DNA of 64,000 nucleotides. Source: JAWVFM01 sp963739355 (GTDB taxonomy: Bacteria; Actinomycetota; Thermoleophilia; Solirubrobacterales; 70-9). The stretch spans positions 1 through 64,000 of the forward strand of contig CAVUAD010000002.1 of NCBI GenBank assembly GCA_963739355.1, written 5' to 3'. The notes below the pieces were generated by a model. That model was not told where the DNA came from. It saw only the letters and a list, made by a program, of their open reading frames with translations, and did not search any database. How positions within the stretch are numbered: the stretch's first letter is position 1; each line of letters begins with the position of its first letter. Made by a program: the position numbers and the translations under genes. This document shows, in pieces, positions 10,714 to 18,651 of the stretch.

Positions 10714-12990
10714 ATGACCCAACCCGCCGCCGCGCACCTAGGCAGCCGCCGTTCGGGGAGACGGTGGGCCTGGCCTCGACGCTCGGCGTCGCAGCGTTCA
10801 TCCCGTGCTGGCGCTCGTCAGGCGGTGATCAATCCGATCTATGTCCCCGAGCTGCAGTACTCCAGCATCAGCACTCGGAGACTGGCCTTATGCGTTGACG
10901 TTTTTCATGGTCTTCCCGCTGGTCGTGTTCCTTGCTCCGCGCGTCTCGGCGTGGTTCGAGACCCGCTTCGGCGCGGACCGCGCAACGGATTACCGGGCGC
11001 TACTGGCCGGTGGGCTTTTCGTTGCGGTGCTGGTGGCTCGGGTGTTCCCGGGGGGCGGAGGGGTCGTGACCGTGCTGGTGGCCGATGCGGGTGTGGGCGC
11101 TGTGTCGGCGATCGTCGTTATGCGCGCCGTACGGGACCGGGCCCGCCCGCAGCACGCCGCCCGCCTGGCAGGCGGTAGGGGTTCTGCCGTGGGCTCGGTG
11201 CTCGCCTTCACGACGCTGGGGTCGATAAGCTTCATCGGCGTCGCGGTGGCGGCCGGCGTCGTCCTCGTCCTCACGCGCGTCCGGGCGCCCCGCGTTTCCG
11301 GGCGCTGGGCCAGCGCCCTGGATGCAGCCGTCGTCGTCGTGCTGTTGCTGACGGTCCCGGACCTCGTCGTCTACACGCCGATCGGTCCAGGGATCAGCCT
11401 GAACTCTGCGTTCATCACGCAGGTCATCCAGTTCCACCAGGGCCTTTACCTGGGCCCAGCGAACATCGTCGTTCACGGCGGCGCCGTCCTCGTCGACACC
11501 GCCTCCCAGTATGGCGTCGCGCAGATCTATGCGATCGCAGCCTGGTTCGAGCTGGCACCGTTCGGCTTCGGCCAGCTGGCGATGCTCGACGCGCTGCTGT
11601 ACGTCCCCTACTTCGCGACCGGATACCTGATCCTCCGCCTCGCCGGGGTGGGCGCGCGGACTCGCCGTCGCGACGCTTGGACTGGCGGTGGTGGTACTGA
11701 TCTACAACCTCGAGTATCCCGTTGGCGCGCTTCTTCAGCACGGCCCCCTTCGCTTCGGGATCCCGATGATCGTGATCGTCGGTGCGGTGGCAGAGGCCCG
11801 CTCAGCGCGCTGGCGGCCGGTCGGGCTCTCGTTCCAGTGCGGGGCTGTCGGGCTGGCGGCGATCTGGTCATTCGAGGCGTTTGCGGCAACGGCGGTGACA
11901 TTCCTCGCCCTGCGCGCGTTCGCCGCATGGTCGCAGGAGCGCGACTCGGAGGACCTGCGGCAGGGACATCGTGCTTGGGCTGGCGGCAAGCGTCGCATTC
12001 CAGGCCGGCTCGCACTCACGACCCTGGCGTTTCGCGGAGGCATGCCCGACTGGGGCGATTACTTCGCGTTCCTTCATCAGTTTCTTGGCGGGGGGCATCG
12101 GCGAGATCACGTACGACTTCCCCACCTGGTCGCCGGGCTCCTCGCGGTGGCGCCCGAGTTTCATCTCAGCGGCCGCGTTTCTGCTCCTCGTCCGAACGCG
12201 CCGCGGTGTGGTCTCGCCAGCCGCCCGCTGCTGACTGCGCTCTGCGGAACGACGACGTTCGAAATCGTGTTCTTCTACTACTTCGTCGACCGCTCGGCCA
12301 ACCACGTCCTGCCGTACGTCTCGTTTCCGCTCGTCCTGGCGGCGGCTCTGTGGCTCGAGCTCTCCTCAGGACGCCAGGCCGGATCGCGGCGGGTCGCTGG
12401 GCGATCGGCCTTGCCGGAGCGACCGCCGTATTGCTGTCGTCGGTGGCGTGGTCGTCGGTGGGACCCACGTCTGTCGTTCTCCGCTCGGGGGGCTCGCTCC
12501 CGGGGGCGACGCTCAGGGAATCGATGCACGAGCTGTGGCATCTCCCACCCCTCCGTCCCTCGACGGAGCACGGGGGAGGCGCTGATGGACCGATACATGC
12601 CCGGGGAGCCCGGTGGCGATGGTCCTCAATCTCTGCTGCAGGAGGAGATACTGTTCAGGTCTGGGCGGAGGACTTCACTCCCGTTTGGTGATCCGGTCGA
12701 AGATGCGTTCGCGGGACCCGGTTTCCTGACGAGCTGGGAGACGGGTGGACGCCCTGAGGCCGGGCACGCGGGTGCTGATCGTGAAGCGTGGCCTCGACGT
12801 GATTGCGAGCTGCGCGCCGATCCTGTCACGGGATCCTTTCGCGGATCCGATCCCCGCCGCGAGCACCGGTGCCCGAGCAGCAGTGGGTGCTCGGGCGGAT
12901 CGCGCAGCGCTTCCGCTGGCGGATTCTGCACCGCGACTCCGACGGGTTCGTGGTGCTGGAGCTGGAGCCGGATCAGCCGGCAGCGACGCT
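10714..12990 (+). CDS. Large polytopic membrane protein, multiply frameshifted
   Basis: Reading across frames gives a ~750-residue membrane protein. It starts at ATG 10714 (MTQPAAA), has many helices (WPYALTFFMVFPLVVFLAP, LAGGLFVAVLVARVF, VLIYNLEYPVGALLQ, FEIVFFYYFVDRS) and ends in a soluble domain containing RVLIVKRGLDVIAS and RFRWRILHRDSDGFVVLELEP. Frame changes occur near 10875, 11685, 11975, 12230, 12370 and 12600. The topology and place beside glycosyltransferases and methyltransferases fit a lipid-linked sugar transferase, but no catalytic motif is certain. The exact stop cannot be fixed because the last frame runs on into the convergent methyltransferase; the end given is approximate. 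Confidence 0.5.
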
Positions 12991-13737
12991 GCAGACCGCC
13001 ACCAGGTCCAGGCAGGCGCCGAGGTCGTCTCGGTGCGAAGCTCGAAGTCGCTCAGCTCGATCGCCGTCGGCTCGGGGCCATCGTCCGCGCGGTTTCGCCG
13101 GAGCAGCAGGTCGTAGAGGCCCTGGCGCAGCCGCCGCGGCACCCCGGGTCGCAGGCGGACGGGATCCAGCCGCAAGTAGGCGATCGAGCTTTGCGCTCTC
13201 CGAGTCGAAGATCTCCATGTATCGCTTCGAGCCGAAGATCCCTGCGAGTTCGACCCCGGCGAACGCCTTGCCGCACAGCGCTCTTAGCTCGGCGGCGTCG
13301 AGCTCGACGTGGTGGTACGGATCGATGATTTCGTCGGGCCTGCCGAATGTGAGGCGATTCGGCGTTACAAAGACCGCCACGCCTCCTGGCCGTACCACTC
13401 GAGCAGCTTCGGCAACCGCTCGCTCGGGGTCGGGTACGTGCTCGATCGAGTGCACCGCAATGGCGGCGTCGAAACTCGACGTCGCAAACGGCAACCGGCG
13501 CATGTCGGCGCAGACGGTCTCCCTGCCCTGGGCCACCAGCACGCCGGCGTCTGCGTCCACGCCCACGGTCTGTCGTGGCTCGAGAAGCCTGAAGCTGTGG
13601 CCGACCCCGCAACCGAGGTCCACGACCGAGCCCAGCGGAAGGAAGGGAGCGGTGTGTGCGTAGGCCGCGACGTGGCGCTGCCACGTCGGATTGAACCCCC
13701 CGCTCGGGGTCGAAACGCGCTCGCCGCTGACCTTCAA
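12973..13737 (-). CDS. Class I SAM-dependent methyltransferase, frameshifted near the C-terminus
   Basis: Methyltransf_11-type enzyme: motif I VVDLGCGVGHSF, MRRLPFATSSFD before beta 4, IEHVPDPERAVAEA, and RVVRPGGVAVFVTPN, which is typical of this family. After about residue 185 the conserved path shifts frame near 13175 and again near 13030, then ends at 12973 in DLVAVCSVAAG. The start chosen is TTG 13737, whose TTGA overlaps the stop of the upstream GT2 gene and implies coupled translation. An upstream start would bury it inside that gene. It likely modifies a sugar or lipid made by the adjacent glycosyltransferase. Confidence 0.7.
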   Translation of the reverse strand: MKVSGERVSTPSGGFNPTWQRHVAAYAHTAPFLPLGSVVDLGCGVGHSFRLLEPRQTVGVDADAGVLVAQGRETVCADMRRLPFATSSFDAAIAVHSIEHVPDPERAVAEAARVVRPGGVAVFVTPNRLTFGRPDEIIDPYHHVELDAAELRALCGKAFAGVELAGIFGSKRYMEIFDSESAKLDRLLAAGSRPPATRGAAAAAPGPLRPAAPAKPRGRWPRADGDRAERLRASHRDDLGACLDLVAVCSVAAG

Positions 13738-14504
13738 CGCATGAACCGAGCGGATCGCACCAATCTGGCCCGGTGGAGCGCGAAACGAACGCCTGTCCAA
13801 AGGCTCTTGGCGCCGTACACGAGTCCCGTCTTGAACCCCACAGAGGACGCGTCGTTGAAGTACCGGCAGCGGGCCGGAACCTCGTCGATCACAAGGCCGA
13901 AATTGACAGCCTGGAAGAGCATTTCCGTGTCGAACGCGAAGTCCGATGAGTTCCGAAGGAACGGGACCGTCAGCAGGAGTCGGCGTGAGTAGGCCCTGTA
14001 GCCGGTGTGAAGCTCCGAAAGGTGTGTCCCCATCAGCGCATTCTCGATCGTCGTCAGAATGCGGTTGGCCGCGTACTTCCAGCGGGGCATGCCGTCGCGA
14101 AGGGCCTGTCCCGGCTCGGCGAGTCGAGAGCCGAGGACGAGATCCGCGCGCCCCTCGAGAATCGGTCCGATGAGCTTGGGGATCAGCTCCGGCTCATATT
14201 GGCCGTCGGGGTGCAGCATGACGACGACCTCCGCACCCCGCTGCAGCGCTTCCAGGTAGCAGGTCTTCTGGTTGCCTCCGTAGCCCACCTGATGTGGATG
14301 CCAGATCACATGGACTGGGAGCCTGCGCGCAAGCTCGAGCGTGGCGTCCGTCGAGGAGTCGTCCACGAGAATGACCTCGTCGACGACATCGCGCGGAATC
14401 CCCTGAACCGTACGTTCCAGGGTACGCGCGGCCTGCCGGGCCGGCATGACGACCGTGACTCTCGAGAATTCTTCCTCGGCGTCTGGGTCGGCAGTCCGCT
14501 CCAC
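13734..14504 (-). CDS. Family 2 glycosyltransferase (dolichol-phosphate-sugar synthase-like)
   Basis: A soluble GT-A enzyme of about 256 residues. It has the nucleotide-binding start VTVVMPARQAARTLERTV, the first acidic site VDDSSTD, the metal site LHPDGQYEP, and the acceptor-side motif LHTGYRAYSRRLL seen in bacterial polyprenyl-phosphate glycosyltransferases. There is no C-terminal membrane segment. GTG 14504 is preferred over the earlier GTG at 14546 because a good -10 box (TAGAAT, 14518-14513) lies 8 nt upstream on this strand and would otherwise sit inside the gene. It diverges from the GT39-like gene at 14525 and is followed by a coupled methyltransferase. Confidence 0.75.
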   Translation of the reverse strand: MERTADPDAEEEFSRVTVVMPARQAARTLERTVQGIPRDVVDEVILVDDSSTDATLELARRLPVHVIWHPHQVGYGGNQKTCYLEALQRGAEVVVMLHPDGQYEPELIPKLIGPILEGRADLVLGSRLAEPGQALRDGMPRWKYAANRILTTIENALMGTHLSELHTGYRAYSRRLLLTVPFLRNSSDFAFDTEMLFQAVNFGLVIDEVPARCRYFNDASSVGFKTGLVYGAKSLWTGVRFALHRARLVRSARFMR

Positions 14505-14524
14505 GGTTTGCGATTCTAGGGGGC
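14505..14524. promoter_or_regulatory. Compact divergent promoter between GT2 and GT39-like genes
   Basis: Only 20 bp separate GTG 14504 (minus) from GTG 14525 (plus). The stretch contains TAGAAT on the minus strand (14518-14513), ending 8 nt before its start. On the plus strand the overlapping GATTCT (14512-14517) ends 7 nt before its start. Both genes would then be transcribed as leaderless messages from overlapping -10 boxes. No clear -35 elements are visible. Confidence 0.4.
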
Positions 14525-16093
14525 GTGAGCCGGCGCTTTCGCCCATCGCCCTGGGCCTTGGCCGTTCTTCTCCTCACGGCTCTCGGTTTCGCGATCCGGC
14601 TCTCCAACTTCGACCAGGGGCTGTTCGGCGACGAGCTCTCGACTGCGTGGATCGTTCGCGGACACTCTCTCGGTCACGTTCTTCATTGGGTGAAGACCGA
14701 CGCCGAGGTCACGCCACCGCTGTCGTTCGTGCTCTCGTGGGCGGCCTCGCAGCTCGGATCCGGCCCGGACCTGATCCGCCTTCCCTCCCTCGTCGCCGGC
14801 ACCGCGACGATCCCGCTCGTCTACCTCGTCGGCGCTCGTACGGCGGGCCGTGCCGCGGGGCTGATCGCCTCCGCGATCGTGGCGCTGAGCCCCTTCATGA
14901 TCTATTACGCCGTCGAGGCGCGCGGCTACGCCCTGATGATGGCGTTTGTCGTCGGCTCCACGCTCTCGATGCTGATTGCGCTCGACCGGGGAGGCAGGGG
15001 CTGGTGGGGGCTGTACGGGCTGTGCTCGGCGCTCGCGATGTACTCCCACTACACGGCGGCCTTCCCCCTGATCGCGCAACTCGCCTGGCTGCTGTGGGCC
15101 CATCGCGAGTTGTGGCGCGCGGCGCTCGCCGCCAACCTCCTCGCATTCCTCCTCTACATCCCCTGGATTCCCGGCTACATGGCCGACCAGAGCTCGGTGA
15201 CGATCCCGTACGTCAACGCGTTCCTTCCATTCACCTTCCACGCGGTGCGCCTGGCGATCGAGAACTGGGCCGTCGGCTACCCCTATGTCGCGCTTCGCGC
15301 CCTTCCCGGTGAGATCTGGGCGGCGCTGATCGCCCTCGGCGCCCTCGCCGCCTTCGTCTTCGCCGGCCTTCGGGCCCTCGAGTCGCCGCGCCTGAGGGGC
15401 GCCTCGCTGGGAGATGTCCTGCGGACTCGCGTCGCGCTGCTGTTCGCGCTGGCGCTGGCCGCTCCGATCGGCGAGGCCATCTACAGCGCCGTCGGCACAA
15501 ACGTCCTTGGGGCCCGCAACATGAACTCCTCCCTGCCCGGCCTCGCGCTCAGCATCGGCACCGTGATCGCCGCCGCTCCGCTCGCCGTGGGCATCGGGGC
15601 GGGCGCTCTCGTCTTCGCCGGGTTGGGAGTCGGCGCCGTGAAGACCACGCAGGCTCGGTACGCGCGCGCGGACAACCCGGATATCGCAAGGTTCATCGAG
15701 GCGCGTTGGAGTCCGGGCGACGTCGTGGCCGATGCGTCCGTTCAGCCCGTCGTTCCGCTGACGGGCCTGGATACCTACCTGCCGCAGACGCACCGTGAGA
15801 TTCGGTTTCGACAGCCGGAGGGAGATCCCCCATACACCCTGTTCAATCCGGTACCGAAGACCGGCGAGCAGGCCGCTCAGGCCGCTCGCCTGCCGCCGGG
15901 CGCTCGGCTCTTCTTCGTCGTCACGGGCTCCGACACGACCAACCTCGGCGTCGCGACGTCGATTCAGCAGTACAACGCCGGGGTTCGACGGGCGCTGATG
16001 CAGCGGCTCCCTTCGGGCTACCGGGTCCTTGACTCGTACTCGGTCGCGGGAGTCCAGCCCCTCGTGGTCTACGAGATCGGGCCGCGCGGCTAG
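14525..16093 (+). CDS. GT39-like (ArnT/PMT superfamily) membrane glycosyltransferase
   Basis: A 522-residue GT-C enzyme predicted to use a polyprenyl-phosphate sugar on the outer membrane face. The first loop carries the acidic motif GLFGDELSTAW (about residues 32-42), equivalent to the catalytic DE pair of this superfamily. It is followed by TPPLSFVLSW and about ten helices, among them YYAVEARGYALM, typical of the actinobacterial branch. The C-terminal ~130 residues are a soluble extracytoplasmic domain. GTG 14525 sits next to a promoter box shared with the divergent GT2 gene. Its TAG overlaps the stop of the convergent methyltransferase in the tetranucleotide CTAG. Confidence 0.75.
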   Translation: MSRRFRPSPWALAVLLLTALGFAIRLSNFDQGLFGDELSTAWIVRGHSLGHVLHWVKTDAEVTPPLSFVLSWAASQLGSGPDLIRLPSLVAGTATIPLVYLVGARTAGRAAGLIASAIVALSPFMIYYAVEARGYALMMAFVVGSTLSMLIALDRGGRGWWGLYGLCSALAMYSHYTAAFPLIAQLAWLLWAHRELWRAALAANLLAFLLYIPWIPGYMADQSSVTIPYVNAFLPFTFHAVRLAIENWAVGYPYVALRALPGEIWAALIALGALAAFVFAGLRALESPRLRGASLGDVLRTRVALLFALALAAPIGEAIYSAVGTNVLGARNMNSSLPGLALSIGTVIAAAPLAVGIGAGALVFAGLGVGAVKTTQARYARADNPDIARFIEARWSPGDVVADASVQPVVPLTGLDTYLPQTHREIRFRQPEGDPPYTLFNPVPKTGEQAAQAARLPPGARLFFVVTGSDTTNLGVATSIQQYNAGVRRALMQRLPSGYRVLDSYSVAGVQPLVVYEIGPRG

Positions 16094-16815
16094 AAGCGCC
16101 TCGCGAGCACGACGTTGTGCGCACATAGGCGACGGACCCCCGGCGTGCGCTCGACCAAGCGCTCCAGACGCGCGGTGGCGGGGAGGAGGCGCGGTGGGAC
16201 GAAGTCGGGAATCAGCCCGAGCTCCGCGACGGCCTCGGGCTCGGCACCGCCGGCCCGCAGGCCGCTGAGGATCTCGTCGACGCCGACGAGGCGCTCTTCA
16301 CCGATGTCCTGCGGAACGCGGCGCATGATGTAGGGCCAGTAGGGGTTGCGTGGGTTGTGGTCCCAGACGAGGATGAGACCGCCCGGCTTGACGACCCGGA
16401 CCATCTCGATCAGCGCGGTGCGGACATCGGCCGGCTTGGCGATGTGGTGCAGAGTGGCCACCGTCAGCGCCAGGTCGAACTCCTCGTCTGCGAATGGCAT
16501 CGAGGTCGCCGATCCGTGCAGGGCTTCAACTCCGGGGCAGCGGCGGCGAAGGACCTCGAGCATTCCCTCCGAGGGGTCGATGCCGGCAACCGCATAACCC
16601 TGCTCGGCGAGGCGCTCGGCCAGGGCCCCGGTACCGCAGCCGACGTCGAGGAGCCGCGCCGGCGGTGGGCAGTGCTTGCGCACGTAGGCGGCTCGCTTCC
16701 GGAGGTAGTGCTCGACGACGTGCGGTGGCAGGCTCTCGTCGTAGCGCTCGGCGACGTCGTCGAAATTCCGCGTGTCGTGGGAGCGGTGGTCGTGATGCCG
16801 ATGGGTCTGGCTCAT
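16090..16815 (-). CDS. Class I SAM-dependent methyltransferase
   Basis: About 241 residues. The N-terminus is histidine-rich (HRHHDHRSHD), then RNFDDVAERYDESLPPHV, typical of UbiE/Methyltransf_11 relatives. Motif I is LLDVGCGTGALAERL, then GIDPSEGMLEVL, MPFADEEFDLALTVATLHHI and RVVKPGGLILVWDHN. ATG 16815 overlaps the TGA of the upstream glycosyltransferase as ATGA, so the pair is probably coupled and works on one product. The substrate is unknown. The HNPRNPYWP segment after motif III is common in methyltransferases next to glycosyltransferases. Confidence 0.75.
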   Translation of the reverse strand: MSQTHRHHDHRSHDTRNFDDVAERYDESLPPHVVEHYLRKRAAYVRKHCPPPARLLDVGCGTGALAERLAEQGYAVAGIDPSEGMLEVLRRRCPGVEALHGSATSMPFADEEFDLALTVATLHHIAKPADVRTALIEMVRVVKPGGLILVWDHNPRNPYWPYIMRRVPQDIGEERLVGVDEILSGLRAGGAEPEAVAELGLIPDFVPPRLLPATARLERLVERTPGVRRLCAHNVVLARRF

Positions 16816-17564
16816 CGGTCGCTCTCGTGGCGGAACGGCTGGGGTCGCGGCAGGGCGCGCGGCGTGCTGCCCCGGAAGCGCAGGATCAGGGCGATCATGC
16901 GCAGGCCAAGGGCGAACGCCTTCAGCGGGTGCCCGGTCACCGACGACTTCCCGACCCGCGGCAGGTAGTTCACCGGGATCTCGACGAAGCGCGCGCCCGA
17001 CGCGATCGTGAGGAGCAGCATCTCCGGGCCGGCGTGGCTGTCGCCCACGCGCATGTTCGCCACCAGGAGGTCGGCCATCGGGCGATCGAACAGGCGATAG
17101 GTGCAGCCGACGTCGCTCAGGTGGCTGGTGTTGAACAGGAACTCCACGAGCTTCGCGACGAACCAGTTGCCCCACTTGAGAAACCAGCCCATGTTCGCGC
17201 CCGCCCAGATGAGCTCGGGAGTCGTGCGAGTTCCCAGGACGGCGTCGCACTCGCCGCTGTAGGCGAGAAGCTTCACCAGGTCGGACGGCAGGAAGGTGCC
17301 GTCGGGCTCCGCGAGCACGATCAGGTCGCTCGTGGCCTCTGAGAGACCGCGCCGCGTGGCGTGGCCATAGCCCTGGTTCGGCTCGCTGACGCAGCGAGCC
17401 CGCGTCTTGGCAACCTCCTCGCGGGTGCCCTCCTGGGCGTTGTTGTCCACGACCAGCACCTCGTCGACCCAGCCGGTCTCGAAGAAGCCGTCGATGACCC
17501 CGCGAATCGAGTCGCGCTCGGCGTAGGTCATCAGGACCACGGAGACTGTCTGCCCGTTCCACAT
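16812..17564 (-). CDS. Family 2 glycosyltransferase
   Basis: A 250-residue GT-A enzyme: VSVVLMTYAERDSIR, VDNNAQEGT, the donor/metal site LAEPDGTFLP, and GCTYRLFDRPMADLL in the position where related enzymes read TGYRA. WKWGN-like aromatic residues around MGWFLKWGNWF and the lack of a membrane anchor point to a soluble enzyme using polyprenyl phosphate or a lipid acceptor. It ends in a basic tail and overlaps the methyltransferase start. The start ATG at 17564 follows a 45-bp gap after the HD-domain gene upstream on this strand. Confidence 0.75.
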   Translation of the reverse strand: MWNGQTVSVVLMTYAERDSIRGVIDGFFETGWVDEVLVVDNNAQEGTREEVAKTRARCVSEPNQGYGHATRRGLSEATSDLIVLAEPDGTFLPSDLVKLLAYSGECDAVLGTRTTPELIWAGANMGWFLKWGNWFVAKLVEFLFNTSHLSDVGCTYRLFDRPMADLLVANMRVGDSHAGPEMLLLTIASGARFVEIPVNYLPRVGKSSVTGHPLKAFALGLRMIALILRFRGSTPRALPRPQPFRHESDR

Positions 17565-17609
17565 ATCTGCCAGCGCGCCGCGTGAAGCGCGTGGCGGCGA
17601 AACTACCGG

Positions 17610-18227
17610 TTAGGAGCGCTCGAGGATCGACGCGAGGGCCTGGGTCGCGCCGGGATCCAGCAGCGAGCCGGAGACGCTGCGCAGATACGAGGCGACCGTC
17701 TCCGCGCGCCGGTCGGGCTCGACTCCGGGCGCCGACAGCGCGGCGTCGCAGCGACAGGCCGCGTGGATGATCCGCGACTCGAGCGGCAGGTCCGCGTTGC
17801 TCTCGTAGGGCTCGGCCCAGCGCCGCAGCCATTCGCAGACCTCGTCGGGGATGCCGGCGCCGTGTGCCAGCTGCGCCCCTGTCGACGGGTGCTTGGCGAG
17901 GGCGCTTCGCTCGTCGTCGTCGAGCTCCCCCGCGGCCTTCCGCAGCGTCGCGGCGCCGATGTAGACCAGCCCGATGTCGTGGAGCTTGGCCGCCTCGCGG
18001 ACCGCGTCGGCATGCGTTCGGTCGAGCCCCAGGGTCACCGCGGTCGCGAATGCGTAGGAGCCCGTCGCCTCGGCGTGCTGGCGCGCGCCGGGCACGTGGC
18101 GTTCAAGGGCCTCGAGCAGGGCGATGCCGCGCAGCCGCACGACCGCGGACAGCCCGAGCTTTGGCCGGCCGGCGACGGTGCCCTCAGCCGCGGGAGAAGG
18201 GCCTGCGCTCGGGGGATCCGAGCTCAT
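17610..18227 (-). CDS. Degenerate HD-GYP-like domain protein
   Basis: 205 residues. The HD core is visible: AAKLHDIGLVYIGAATL (metal-binding His-Asp) and KHPSTGAQLAHG, matching the HPxxG step of HD-GYP cyclic-di-GMP phosphodiesterases, then LPLESRIIHAACRCDA, matching the IPLxARI...D..DA segment. The stretch that should read HHExxDGxGYP is instead RRWAEPYESNAD, and the metal Asp before the last helix is Cys. It may therefore be inactive and act as a sensor or scaffold. It overlaps the upstream gene by 44 bp if ATG 18227 is used; a later start is possible. Confidence 0.6.
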   Translation of the reverse strand: MSSDPPSAGPSPAAEGTVAGRPKLGLSAVVRLRGIALLEALERHVPGARQHAEATGSYAFATAVTLGLDRTHADAVREAAKLHDIGLVYIGAATLRKAAGELDDDERSALAKHPSTGAQLAHGAGIPDEVCEWLRRWAEPYESNADLPLESRIIHAACRCDAALSAPGVEPDRRAETVASYLRSVSGSLLDPGATQALASILERS

Positions 18228-18534
18228 CGAGAAGTCGCTCCAGTGCGGCGTCCGCGTTGCGCGGGTCGCCCGCCGTGTGGGCCGCCGTGATCGAAACCGC
18301 GGTGCCGAAGCCGCGCTCCGTCAGCTCGATGGCGATCTGGCCTTCGAGCGACGACTGGGCACCGGCGCGCCAGGCGAGGAATCGCTCCGGCTCGCGCCCC
18401 GTGACCTCGACCGCGACGGGGGAGACCGAGCCCACCAGGCCGGCCATCCACGCCTCCATGCGGGCGACGTCGTCGGCCAGCTCCCACAGCTCGGGGGCGG
18501 ACTTCACGAGGGTTCGCTTTGCCTGCGTTTCCAT
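18184..18534 (-). CDS. Small SRPBCC-like hypothetical protein
   Basis: A 116-residue protein. The N-terminal pattern KRTLVKSAPELWELADDVARMEAW, followed by alternating short beta strands (VEVTGREPERFLAW, QIAIELTERGFGTAVSITA), resembles START/SRPBCC-fold proteins common in this class, which bind small hydrophobic ligands. No catalytic residue can be assigned. ATG 18534 lies 6 nt after a perfect 8-bp hairpin (18540-18561), so either translation starts next to that structure or the hairpin ends transcription of the upstream mutase gene. The 3' end overlaps the HD gene. Confidence 0.5.
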   Translation of the reverse strand: METQAKRTLVKSAPELWELADDVARMEAWMAGLVGSVSPVAVEVTGREPERFLAWRAGAQSSLEGQIAIELTERGFGTAVSITAAHTAGDPRNADAALERLLDELGSPERRPFSRG

Positions 18535-18539
18535 GTCGT

Positions 18540-18561
18540 CCGCCGGGCTTCAACCCGGCGG
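18540..18561 (-). terminator. Hairpin between mutase and SRPBCC-like gene
   Basis: An exact 8-bp GC-rich stem (CCGCCGGG/CCCGGCGG) with loop CTTCAA follows the mutase stop at 18652 on the same strand. A second imperfect stem (AGGCGCG/CGCGCCT) lies between. There is no U-tract, so it is only a candidate terminator; it could also affect translation of the gene starting at 18534. Confidence 0.35.
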
Positions 18562-18651
18562 CACGGACTCCTGCCGGGGTTACGGTGCTTGCAGGCGCGT
18601 GAATCGCGCGCCTGGTAGCCGCGCCGAAGAGGCCCGCGCGCGGTCAAGGTG

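Noticed and set aside
9018..10898. Plus-strand open frame opposite the membrane protein and acyltransferase genes
   Set aside because: Glu/Arg/Gly-rich shadow; the minus strand encodes a complete acyltransferase-3.
14516..16126. Minus-strand open frame opposite the GT39-like gene
   Set aside because: Charged, repeat-free translation with no hydrophobic or family pattern; shadow of the plus-strand gene.
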